DNA of 64,000 nt from positions 265,749-329,748 of the forward strand of contig NZ_KQ948559.1 of the NCBI RefSeq assembly GCF_001514125.1, read 5' to 3'. The notes beneath the pieces are model-generated. The model ran no database searches and was not told the origin of the DNA. It saw only the letters and a program-made list of their open reading frames with translations. This document shows, piece by piece, positions 37,565 to 45,336 of the stretch; position 1 is the first letter of the stretch, and each line of letters opens with the position of its first letter. Position numbers and translations under genes: made by a program. Source of the DNA: Streptomyces longwoodensis (GTDB lineage Bacteria; Actinomycetota; Actinomycetes; Streptomycetales; Streptomycetaceae).

Positions 37565-39085
37565 ATGGCATCACGGCGCGACGAACTCAACGCCTACACC
37601 TTCGCGAAGCGCCGCCTCCTCGCGTCCTTCCTCCAGCCGTCGCCGTCCGGCTCGGAGGAGGGCGCGCCCAGGCCCCTCGGCGCGGTCGTCCCGAGTGTCG
37701 TCGTCGGGGTGGTGGTGCTCGCGGTGTTCGGGGCGATCGGCCTGTTCAGCCCGACGGCGCCCAAGGGCTGGGACGCGCCGGAGGAGCACGTCATCGTGGC
37801 CAGCGACTCCACCACCCGCTACGTCGTGCTGAGGACGGACGGCAAGGCCCAGCTGCACCCCGTGCTCAACATGGCCTCCGCCCGGCTGCTGCTGAAGCCC
37901 GGCAGCAGCGTCCTCACGGTCGACGAGAAGGTCCTGGACAGCGGTGAGCCCCCGCACGGCGCGACGATCGGCATCCCGTACGCGCCCGACCGCCTCCCGT
38001 CCGCCGACGAGGCGGCCCGCGCCAAGCGCTGGGCGGTCTGCGAACGCCCCGCCGACGGCGGCCGCGCCCTCCAGAAGGCGGCCTTCGTCCTCGCCGGGAA
38101 GGAGTGGCAGCGCACGGAGGGCGGCGGGAAGCTCTCCGGGGGCGACCTGCTGTACGTCGTCGGTCCGGACGGCACGACGCGGTACGTCGTCGACGCCGGG
38201 GGCACCGCATACCGGTTGACCGACCCGTCCGACCGGGAACTGCTGAAGGCGCTCGACACGCGCGGCCGCGCCCCGCAGCGCGTCTCCCAGGACTGGCTCG
38301 ACACGCTCCACCAGGGCGACCCGGTGTCCGTCCCGCACATCGACGGCATCCCGGGCGCCCCGGCGCACGCCTCCGCCGGCCTCGGGGCGTACGACCGGGT
38401 CGGCATGGTCATCAAGGCCTACGACGGCTCGGTCATGCAGTACTACGTGGTCCTGCCCGGCCGGGTGGTCCGCGTCACCGAGTTCACCGCGACCCTGCTG
38501 CTCAACAGCGGCGCCCTGCTCGCCGTCGGACAGGCGGGCGAGGCGCGGCAGGTCAGCCCGGGCGCGGTCGCCGACAGCACGGCGTTCGCGGGGGAGAAGG
38601 ACTGGCCGTCGTACCGCCCGAGGACCGTCAACACACCCGGCGGCGCCACCGGCCGCGGCACCGTCTGCAGCGTCCTGCGCTCGGTGGACGCCAGGAGCGG
38701 CCGCACGACCCTGTCCACCTGGGCGGGCACCGGCTTCCCCGCCCCGCTGGCCACCGGCTCCTCCAGCACGTACGTCACGCCCGGCTCGGGCCAGCTGTAC
38801 CGCCAGTTCAAGGGCACGGAGACCAAGGCCGGCGCCGTCTTCCTGGTGACCGACACGGGCCTGCGCTACGCCCTGCAGTCCAACAGCGACAGCGCGACCG
38901 ACGACCAGGGCGTCGGCACCTCGGCCGAGAAGCGCCGGGAGGAACTGAGCGAGGCCCGGATCGCCCAGACCCGGCTCGGCTACGAGGCGGTCGATCCGGC
39001 GCCGGTCCCCGCGGAGTGGTCGACGTTCCTCCCGACCGGCCCCCGCCTGTCGGAGGCGGCGGCCCGCCTCCCGCAGGGCTCATAG
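37565..39085 (+). CDS. eccB: Type VII secretion protein EccB
   Basis: EccB is the core ESX component with a short cytoplasmic N-terminus, one membrane helix and a large extracytoplasmic domain. The 506-residue product begins MASRRDELNAYTFAKRRL, the family start, has its transmembrane segment at about 40-61 (AVVPSVVVGVVVLAVFGAIGL), then a repeat-containing extracellular part with conserved Cys residues (AVCERPADGG, TVCSVLRS) likely forming a disulphide. The ATG at 37565 follows GGGGAGAGAG. It is 22 nt upstream of the mycosin gene in the same direction. Confidence 0.95.
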   Translation: MASRRDELNAYTFAKRRLLASFLQPSPSGSEEGAPRPLGAVVPSVVVGVVVLAVFGAIGLFSPTAPKGWDAPEEHVIVASDSTTRYVVLRTDGKAQLHPVLNMASARLLLKPGSSVLTVDEKVLDSGEPPHGATIGIPYAPDRLPSADEAARAKRWAVCERPADGGRALQKAAFVLAGKEWQRTEGGGKLSGGDLLYVVGPDGTTRYVVDAGGTAYRLTDPSDRELLKALDTRGRAPQRVSQDWLDTLHQGDPVSVPHIDGIPGAPAHASAGLGAYDRVGMVIKAYDGSVMQYYVVLPGRVVRVTEFTATLLLNSGALLAVGQAGEARQVSPGAVADSTAFAGEKDWPSYRPRTVNTPGGATGRGTVCSVLRSVDARSGRTTLSTWAGTGFPAPLATGSSSTYVTPGSGQLYRQFKGTETKAGAVFLVTDTGLRYALQSNSDSATDDQGVGTSAEKRREELSEARIAQTRLGYEAVDPAPVPAEWSTFLPTGPRLSEAAARLPQGS

Positions 39086-39107
39086 CGGACGCGGAGGGGT
39101 GACGCTC

Positions 39108-40406
39108 ATGAGGACGACCCGTGACTCCGTCGCGAGGGGCGGAGCGCGACCTCGCTTCGAAGCGCCTGCACGGCCGCTGCTCACGCCGGCCGTCGTCAAG
39201 GCACTGGCGGCGGCGACGTCACTCGTCCTGCTGACGCTGCTCCCGGCCGCTCCCGCCCGGGCGGCGGACGGCACTCCGTGCACGTTCCCGTCGAAGCCGT
39301 ACGCGGGCAGGCCCTGGGCGCTGCAACGGGTCAACCTCGATGCCCTGTGGGCCCGTTCGACGGGCCGGAACGTCCGGGTGGCGGTCATCGACACGGGCGT
39401 GGACGTCAGGAACCCGCAACTGACCGAGGCCGTGGACGCGTCGAGGGGCAGGAACTACCTCCCGCCGACGAACGCCCGCGGCGAGAGGATCGAGCGCGGC
39501 AACGCGCACGGCACCACGGACCCCGTGGGCCACGGCACGCGCGTGGCGGGCATCATCGCGGCTCGCCCCGCGGACGGAACCGGCTTCGTGGGCCTCGCCC
39601 CCGGCGCCACGATCATCCCGATCGCCCAGAACAACGCGGAGGGCGACGGCACAGCCACCTCCCTGGCCGACGCGATCGACTACGCGGTGGACGCCGGCGC
39701 CGACGTCATCAACATCTCCCAGGACACGGCCGACGCGGTGGAACCCGACCCGCAGCTGGCGCAGGCCGTGGCCCACGCCCTCGCCCGGCAGGTGGTGGTG
39801 GTCGCCTCCGCGGGCAACGACGGCCTGGGCGGCAACGCCAAGCCGACCTACCCGGCGTCGTACGAGGGCGTCCTCGCCGTGGCCTCCTCGGACCGCAACA
39901 ACGAACGCGCCCCGTTCTCCCAGTCCGGCGACTTCGTCGACGTGGCGGCCCCCGGCGTGGACATGGTCTCGACGGTCCCGGGCGGAGGCCACTGCTCCGA
40001 CAACGGTACGAGCTTCTCGGCACCGTACGTGGCGGCGGTGGCCGCGCTCCTGAAGTCGGCGTACCCCTCCTGGACGGCCCAGGAGATCGTCGCCCAGATC
40101 GAACAGACGGCGGAACGCTCCATCCCGGGCCACGACCGCCTGGTCGGCTGGGGCGTGGTCGACCCACTCAAGGCCCTGACCGCCACCGACCCGTCCCACC
40201 CGATCACCTCCCCCCACCCCCAGGAGGGCCCACCCCCGCCCGAACCCCCGACGATCTCCCCCCTCCACCTGGGCGAATCCCCCGAACAACGCACCACCCG
40301 CCTGGGCACGTACGTGGTCATCGGGGGAGCGGTGGGGGCGGCGGCGCTGGGCGGGGTGGCGGTGGCGGTGCGGGATGGGCGGCGTCGGCGGGGGGTGGGG
40401 CGGTAA
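39108..40406 (+). CDS. mycP: Type VII secretion-associated serine protease mycosin
   Basis: The 432-residue protein is a subtilase (S8) with a signal peptide, the catalytic triad Asp95 (VAVIDTGVD), His142 (GHGTRVAG) and Ser302 (NGTSFSAP), the oxyanion Asn in ASAGND, and a C-terminal Pro-rich linker and transmembrane anchor (YVVIGGAVGAAALGGVAVAV). Mycosins stabilise the ESX complex and cleave selected substrates outside the membrane. The ATG at 39108 is favoured over GTG 39099 because GGAGG lies about 10 nt before it. It follows eccB closely and is convergent with a lipoprotein gene. Confidence 0.95.
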   Translation: MRTTRDSVARGGARPRFEAPARPLLTPAVVKALAAATSLVLLTLLPAAPARAADGTPCTFPSKPYAGRPWALQRVNLDALWARSTGRNVRVAVIDTGVDVRNPQLTEAVDASRGRNYLPPTNARGERIERGNAHGTTDPVGHGTRVAGIIAARPADGTGFVGLAPGATIIPIAQNNAEGDGTATSLADAIDYAVDAGADVINISQDTADAVEPDPQLAQAVAHALARQVVVVASAGNDGLGGNAKPTYPASYEGVLAVASSDRNNERAPFSQSGDFVDVAAPGVDMVSTVPGGGHCSDNGTSFSAPYVAAVAALLKSAYPSWTAQEIVAQIEQTAERSIPGHDRLVGWGVVDPLKALTATDPSHPITSPHPQEGPPPPEPPTISPLHLGESPEQRTTRLGTYVVIGGAVGAAALGGVAVAVRDGRRRRGVGR

Positions 40407-40456
40407 ACGCGCTGCGACATGACCTCGCCTCTCGTTGCCGTCGTCGAATCGCGCCA

Positions 40457-41005
40457 TCACCTGCACATCGGCGACTTCTCCACTGCCTGTGTGTAGTCGA
40501 TGATGAGCTGCTTCATCGCTGTGTCGTCCCGATGCCGCGTCCCTACAGCTTGGATGGCGGTGAACAGGACCTGATCCTTCCGCTGACCACCTTCGCACTC
40601 GGTTGCTTTCCCGAAAGCCTGGTAACCCGAGTAGAGGTATCGGCCGTCGTCCGTCCTCTTGTCCGGGTCATCTAGGGTCATGCCGCGAGCGAACTCGAAG
40701 GTGGCCATGTCGTTCCACCATTCCCATGACGTCTGGACGACCAACTTCCCGTCGACGGAGATGGCGCACTTGGATGCCGCCCCTGTCTGTGAGGTCGCCT
40801 CGACGGTCACCTTCTTCCCCGAGGGGAGGAAGCCCGAGAGCGCCTTCGCGTTGATGGGTGCTCCGCAGGCCGACTGAGGAGCTACGTAATCTTTCTCGGC
40901 TTCAGTTTGATCCCCTGTGCATGCTGAGAGAGCGACAAGGAAGACGGCTGCCCCGGCGACAGCCGACAGGCGCCGTCGTCGTGCACCGCTGAGTGATCTC
41001 TTCAT
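40457..41005 (-). CDS. Putative lipoprotein of the type VII cargo module
   Basis: The 182-residue protein has a signal peptide with lipobox LSAC (Cys about residue 29) and a mature domain with four further Cys residues (SACGAP, SKCAIS, ATECEGG, PMCR), suggesting two disulphides. The mature part is exported and membrane-anchored. The gene starts 21 nt after the stop of the 771-residue WXG-like protein and has a visibly lower GC content than most of the window. I recognise no named family. Adjacency and shared composition suggest it is the partner of that protein, possibly protective or a receptor; this is inference. Confidence 0.8.
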   Translation of the reverse strand: MKRSLSGARRRRLSAVAGAAVFLVALSACTGDQTEAEKDYVAPQSACGAPINAKALSGFLPSGKKVTVEATSQTGAASKCAISVDGKLVVQTSWEWWNDMATFEFARGMTLDDPDKRTDDGRYLYSGYQAFGKATECEGGQRKDQVLFTAIQAVGTRHRDDTAMKQLIIDYTQAVEKSPMCR

Positions 41006-41026
41006 TATGTGCCCGCTAGGTCGGAG

Positions 41027-43342
41027 CTATCCAGGATTGTTCTGGCTGCCGGGAGCTTGCCCGCCAAGGACGGCACGCGCATTGATGAAGCCTTGGCGAG
41101 CCCCTTCGCGGGACCAGGTGTCGATGTCTTCCGCGTTATGCAAGTGGTAGTGGTCCGCTGCGCCGCGAGCTGCAGTACTCACGTACTCATTGTTCATGCT
41201 GAGCGCGGCTTGCCAGCTGTCACCCATTTTCTGGTACGCCTCCTCCAAGTGATGTCCCTCGGCGTCTTTGAAAACGGCTTCAAGGACAAGACTGGTGCCT
41301 GTTCCGGCAACACCACTGGCGAGTGCCCCCACCCAGGGGGTGGCGACGAACGATGTGCCAACCCCTACAGCGGTACCGACACCGCCAGAAATGGCGTTCT
41401 TGTACTGCGAGACGGAGTAGTCGAAAGCTTTGTCCTCGTCCGACCCCGGACTCCCGATGGCCTCCTGACGGGCGAGCCCGAGTACACCGGACACTTCACC
41501 CGACCGCTCCGAGAAGTACTTGACCGTCGTTTCCGCGTCCCCGGAGAAGCGCTGATCGGCTGAGAGGCCCGGATCCAGGTGGTGGTACATGAGCTTCTCC
41601 ATGTAAGCCTCCTGGCCGACTTCGAGGGCCGCGTAACCATCGTCGTTCTGCCCTACAGCGAAGATGAACTTGGTTACGTCCAGGTGATTCAGCGCGGCGT
41701 CGGTTCCGGTCAGCGGGTAGAGCTTTTCGATCCCGGCCCACGAGTCCGAATCCCTTGAGACGTCGGACATGGCCCGATTGATGTCAGGAAAATATTCCGC
41801 AGCCATTTGACCCATGCTGTCCGACATGTACTCGTGCTCGGTGAGGCGTTCGGGGGTATCCGCCACTGAGGAAACGATGGCGTTGAACAGCCTGGCCTGC
41901 TGATCGTTGTGAGCGGGCGTCTCGATGGTTGGCATCTCACCCGCTGGGTGCCCTGTGGTTGCTGCTTCCAGGGCCATGGCCAGGTAGTTCTGTCCGGTGT
42001 GCAGACCTTCGCCGTCCGGACTGGTCTCACGGGGCCAGTCGCGCTCCTCGAACAGGTACTGGAAGTTGGAGAGTGACACCCTCCCTTTGTACGAGTTCTC
42101 GTCGTCGGAGTCTCGCTCGAACGGGTTGTTCGGATCGTCCTTGGACACATACGTCTGATTGAAGAAGTCCGCGGCTGCATCCGGGCTGTTGGAGAGACCT
42201 CGCAGGTAGCCCGTGACAGGATCGGCGCCGCTGTCCTCGCCGATACGGTTGAGGTACTGGCCCACACCGCCTGCTCCACCGAACTGCCAAGCGCGGTTGG
42301 GATGTGCACCATCGCCGGTGAGTTGCCGCTCCGCCTCCATGAGGCGGGTGCCGTAGTCCTTCAGGAACCGGTCGTCGTAGTCGCCGACCCGCATGAGGTT
42401 GCTCATCACCTGGAAGCCCATGGGGCCGAAGCTGCTCCCTCCGGCCCGCGCCTCGCCGAGGCCGATCATGTCACGCTTCCAAGAGCTCATCGCGACGGAG
42501 TCACTCTGCGATGCACTGGCCAAGGTGAGGCTCAAACCCCGCTGTAGGTCGTCAAGTTGTTCCCGGCGGTTGGCGTCGATGTCGCAGTTGCGCGGATCCG
42601 TGATCCCCGTCCAGAAGTCGAGCGTCTTCTTGGGGCCGAGATCGGTGGCGAACCGCTCGGCAAAGAGAGGATCGGCGCTGTAGTTCTTGAGACCGGTGGT
42701 GAGCAGGTCGAACTCTTTCACGGTGAGATCGGCGGGGTCCTTCTTGGCGAGCCTGGCCAGTTCGTCCGCCTTCTCGAGGGCCGCCGCCGCGCTGTCCCGG
42801 TCCTTGTACCGAGCATCCGAGAACCCCAGCTTGCTCTGGTCCGCCAGGGCCTTGAGGACCGTGCCGGCGGAGTTGTCGCTCTCCGTGGCCTTGTCGAGGA
42901 TGCCCTGGATCTCGTCGCGGAGTGCGGTCACGTCGGCCGTCCGGTCGGGCCCGCTCGAGGCTGCCGTCTGCGGCGGGACGCTCGACGTGACCATGAAGGC
43001 GTCACCCGAGGGAAAGACGGAGAGGCTCTTCCTCCGGCCGTTCTCGACGGCGGTGGTGAGTTGCCGGTGGTAGCCCTTCAGTTCGCCCAGGGTGTCGACG
43101 AGGATCCGGTGGATGGTGCTCGCCTGGGTGTGGGCGTCCGCGAACTCGCCCGCCGTCGTGCCGATGAACTCCTTGCTCACCTGCTGGTTCATCCCGGCCC
43201 AGTTGGCCTTGATGGCCGCTTGGTGCAGGTCGGTCTCCGCGTCCTTCTTCAGCTCGCCGAGGTTCCGCACGAGGGTCGCCCAGTCGGTGACGGCGTCGTC
43301 GAGGAGGCTGAAGCTGGCGTGGAAGAGCGTCTCGAAGTTCAT
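41027..43342 (-). CDS. Large WXG-like protein (DUF6571-type), putative type VII substrate
   Basis: The 771-residue protein begins with a helical WXG100-like segment (ANWAGMNQQVSKEF, with the W-A-G turn near residue 48), followed by a long coiled or helical part and a large domain ending in a hydrophobic Gly/Ala-rich stretch (about 653-690, GTAVGVGTSFVATPWVGALA). It has no signal peptide, as expected for ESX substrates. The resemblance to DUF6571 proteins of Streptomyces is from memory. GC content is high over the N-terminal third (42700-43342) and clearly lower over the rest, continuing into the lipoprotein gene, as if the 3' part had been replaced. No known toxin motif was recognised. ATG at 43342; a 178-residue ESX-like protein is encoded just upstream. 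Confidence 0.8.
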   Translation of the reverse strand: MNFETLFHASFSLLDDAVTDWATLVRNLGELKKDAETDLHQAAIKANWAGMNQQVSKEFIGTTAGEFADAHTQASTIHRILVDTLGELKGYHRQLTTAVENGRRKSLSVFPSGDAFMVTSSVPPQTAASSGPDRTADVTALRDEIQGILDKATESDNSAGTVLKALADQSKLGFSDARYKDRDSAAAALEKADELARLAKKDPADLTVKEFDLLTTGLKNYSADPLFAERFATDLGPKKTLDFWTGITDPRNCDIDANRREQLDDLQRGLSLTLASASQSDSVAMSSWKRDMIGLGEARAGGSSFGPMGFQVMSNLMRVGDYDDRFLKDYGTRLMEAERQLTGDGAHPNRAWQFGGAGGVGQYLNRIGEDSGADPVTGYLRGLSNSPDAAADFFNQTYVSKDDPNNPFERDSDDENSYKGRVSLSNFQYLFEERDWPRETSPDGEGLHTGQNYLAMALEAATTGHPAGEMPTIETPAHNDQQARLFNAIVSSVADTPERLTEHEYMSDSMGQMAAEYFPDINRAMSDVSRDSDSWAGIEKLYPLTGTDAALNHLDVTKFIFAVGQNDDGYAALEVGQEAYMEKLMYHHLDPGLSADQRFSGDAETTVKYFSERSGEVSGVLGLARQEAIGSPGSDEDKAFDYSVSQYKNAISGGVGTAVGVGTSFVATPWVGALASGVAGTGTSLVLEAVFKDAEGHHLEEAYQKMGDSWQAALSMNNEYVSTAARGAADHYHLHNAEDIDTWSREGARQGFINARAVLGGQAPGSQNNPG

Positions 43343-43443
43343 GGGGTCGTCCCTGGATCGGGCCGGTCGAGCGGGCGGAGTTGGAGGGGGAGAGGCGGCG
43401 CTAAACGCGCGGGGCAGGCCCGACAGCTACCACCGCCGTGGCC

Positions 43444-43980
43444 CTACCCCTTCTTCTTGCTCTGCTCCCCGTACACCCCGTTCGGCCGCCCCGGCTCCCC
43501 GACCCGTTCGTCGAACCCGGCGTCCAGCGGGGCGATGCTGCTGGTCCGCCGGGCGATGTAGCCGTCGTCCCCGTCGTGCAGCGCGCGCGTGACGTGCATG
43601 TGGTTCGCGATGTGCGCGCACGCGTCCATCAGGGACTTGAGCTGCTCCTCCCAGCGCGTGGACACGTGCTGGAGACCCGCTCCGAGGGCGAAGCCCTGCT
43701 GCGTCAAGTCGGTGGCCGCGGAATCACTCGTGGGGACGGCCACCCGGGCCCGGTCCCACAGGTCGTTGTACAGGGTGTGCGCCGACCTGCCCAGCGCGGC
43801 GAGGTCCTTCTGGCTGGCCTTGAGCACGCCGTACGTGCCCGGCGCCCCGGAGGAGCCGTGAGCGCCACCGCCACCACCGCCGGAACCACCGGCATCCGCG
43901 CCGTTCAGCCGCATGTGTGCCGAGTCCCGGCGCTGCCGCAGCGCCTCGGTCTTCAACTGCTCCCACTCGTCCCACGCCAT
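43444..43980 (-). CDS. Small WXG-like protein upstream of the 771-residue protein
   Basis: The 178-residue protein starts MAWDEWEQLKTEALRQ, has a Gly-rich break (about residues 30-45) and then helices containing LKASQKDLAALGRSAHTLYNDLWDRAR and LGAGLQHVSTRWEEQLKSLMDACAHI, followed by a charged tail. Two amphipathic helices with a Trp at the turn resemble WXG100-type partners. It has no signal peptide. The ATG at 43980 follows GGGGAAGG; the frame further upstream lacks a ribosome site. It precedes the 771-residue gene by 101 nt, so it may be its chaperone-like or co-secreted partner. Confidence 0.75.
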   Translation of the reverse strand: MAWDEWEQLKTEALRQRRDSAHMRLNGADAGGSGGGGGGAHGSSGAPGTYGVLKASQKDLAALGRSAHTLYNDLWDRARVAVPTSDSAATDLTQQGFALGAGLQHVSTRWEEQLKSLMDACAHIANHMHVTRALHDGDDGYIARRTSSIAPLDAGFDERVGEPGRPNGVYGEQSKKKG

Positions 43981-44473
43981 GGCCGGACACCTTCCCCGTT
44001 GTGAACCCGCGCTGCCCGCACTGCCCGCGATTCCCCCCCGCCGGTCGGGCAGCGTTGCCTCCGGGCGGGCCGCCGCTGCCCCGGCCCACCCCTCGCGGCA
44101 CAAGCTAGCAACTGCCACTGACGGTGCGTGCGGTGCGCACGCCCGTCACCGTCCTGACCACCGCATCATTCAGGCCAAGCTCCCGCCCGGCCCCGCGCTC
44201 CCCGACCCGTGAGCCCGTAACTTACGTGGCTCATGTCCCAGTTGGGGTCGGTGCCCGACGTGGGTAAGGTGCCGGTGTGTGCTGGGACCGCCGCGCTGTG
44301 CGATCGCACACCGGCGCACACCGGCGCACACCGGCGCACGCCGGACGGCAGGACACCCGCGCGTCGCCTGCCCCGTCACCGGCCTGCCCACCGGGCCCAC
44401 CACGTCAGCGCCGCACCGATCCACGCCGACCACTCGACGTACCCCCGCACCACGGGAGAAAGGCAGGCTCACC
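43981..44473. other. Divergent control region between the cargo module and esxB
   Basis: These 493 nt contain no convincing gene. They hold an inverted repeat at 44211-44232 (GAGCC...GTAACTTAC...GGCTC) and a 10-bp tandem repeat at 44305-44344, both on the esxB side, and must contain the promoters of the divergent units. Confidence 0.55.
44305..44344. repeat. Four-unit 10-bp tandem repeat upstream of esxB
   Basis: Three perfect CGCACACCGG units are followed by one variant CGCACGCCGG, 130-169 nt before the esxB start. Confidence 0.85.
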
Positions 44474-44818
44474 GTGTCCACCCCGAGCCAGAAACTCGAA
44501 GACGCAGCGGTCGTCAAGCTGCAGCAGGACATGTACACCAAGTACGAGAGCATCCGCGCCCGCGTGCACGGCCTGCAGGGCGTCATCGACAGCCTCGAAG
44601 GACAGTGGGACGGCATCGGCCGCGCCGCGTTCGACGCGAAGCAGTTCGAGATCAACCAGTCCCTGCGCGCCATCGGGGGCATTCTCGGCGAGGTCATCGA
44701 GGCGATGACGACCGCGCGCACCATCAAGGACTCCAAGGAGGACGAGGTCCGCGCCGCGGTCAACAAGATCAACCTCCAGGACGGCGCGCCCACCGTCTCC
44801 CCCTTCACGTCGATGTGA
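44474..44818 (+). CDS. esxB: WXG100 ESAT-6-like protein EsxB
   Basis: This 114-residue WXG100 protein has two predicted helices joined by the turn GQWDGIG (W-D-G), the signature of secreted ESX substrates. It probably forms a heterodimer with the product of the next gene and leaves through EccC. The GTG at 44474 follows AAAGGCAGG. It is 72 nt upstream of esxA and in the same operon. Naming follows the order I recall from S. coelicolor, where the first gene of the pair is esxB; assignment by order only. Confidence 0.9.
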   Translation: MSTPSQKLEDAAVVKLQQDMYTKYESIRARVHGLQGVIDSLEGQWDGIGRAAFDAKQFEINQSLRAIGGILGEVIEAMTTARTIKDSKEDEVRAAVNKINLQDGAPTVSPFTSM

Positions 44819-44890
44819 GCCCCGGCGGACACCCGCCACCAGTCCACCGCACGCCGTCGGGCACCCACGAGAGAGCAGAGGGACCAGCGC

Positions 44891-45190
44891 ATGAGCCGGA
44901 ACAACGACGGACTGAACGTCACCTACAACGCACTAGACTTCGCCGCCACCAGGATCGCCAACGAGGCGAAGCTCCTCGAGCAGGACCTGGAGGAGCTCAG
45001 GAAGATGGTCGAGAGCAGCAAGCAGTACTGGGTGGGCGAGGCCCAGGACGCCTTCGACCTGAAGCTCGCCCGCTGGAAGAAGGAGGCCGACGACATCCAC
45101 CAGGCGCTGACCGGCATCGGTCACGTGGTCGGACAGTCGGGCGGTACGTACATGGAGGGCGACAAGAAGGCGGCCGGCTACCTCCAGTGA
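44891..45190 (+). CDS. esxA: WXG100 ESAT-6-like protein EsxA
   Basis: The 99-residue protein has the helix-turn-helix hairpin with the turn YWVGEA (W-V-G) and a C-terminal YMEGD, a match to the YxxxD/E type VII export signal that docks on EccC. Together with EsxB it is the canonical substrate pair. In S. coelicolor deletion of the esx pair is reported to affect sporulation. The ATG at 44891 follows AGAGGGACC. It is convergent with eccC and ends before a hairpin terminator. Confidence 0.93.
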   Translation: MSRNNDGLNVTYNALDFAATRIANEAKLLEQDLEELRKMVESSKQYWVGEAQDAFDLKLARWKKEADDIHQALTGIGHVVGQSGGTYMEGDKKAAGYLQ

Positions 45191-45253
45191 GCCGTACCGG
45201 CGGCTGACGCCGGCCGAGGCGCACCCGACGGTGAGCCGCTGAGCAGGACCCTG

Positions 45254-45280
45254 GGTGGGCGTGCGCGGGAGACGCCCACC
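45254..45280. terminator. Hairpin between esxA and eccC
   Basis: A 9-bp perfect stem (GGTGGGCGT / ACGCCCACC) is followed by GTTCCTGTCT on the plus strand. Confidence 0.75.
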
Positions 45281-45336
45281 GTTCCTGTCTCCCGCTCGGA
45301 CGACCGTCCCCACTCACCTGCCGCCGCCGCGCACCG

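Noticed and set aside
44305..44344. CRISPR-like repeats
   Set aside because: Units are 10 bp and directly tandem, with no spacers and no cas genes nearby.
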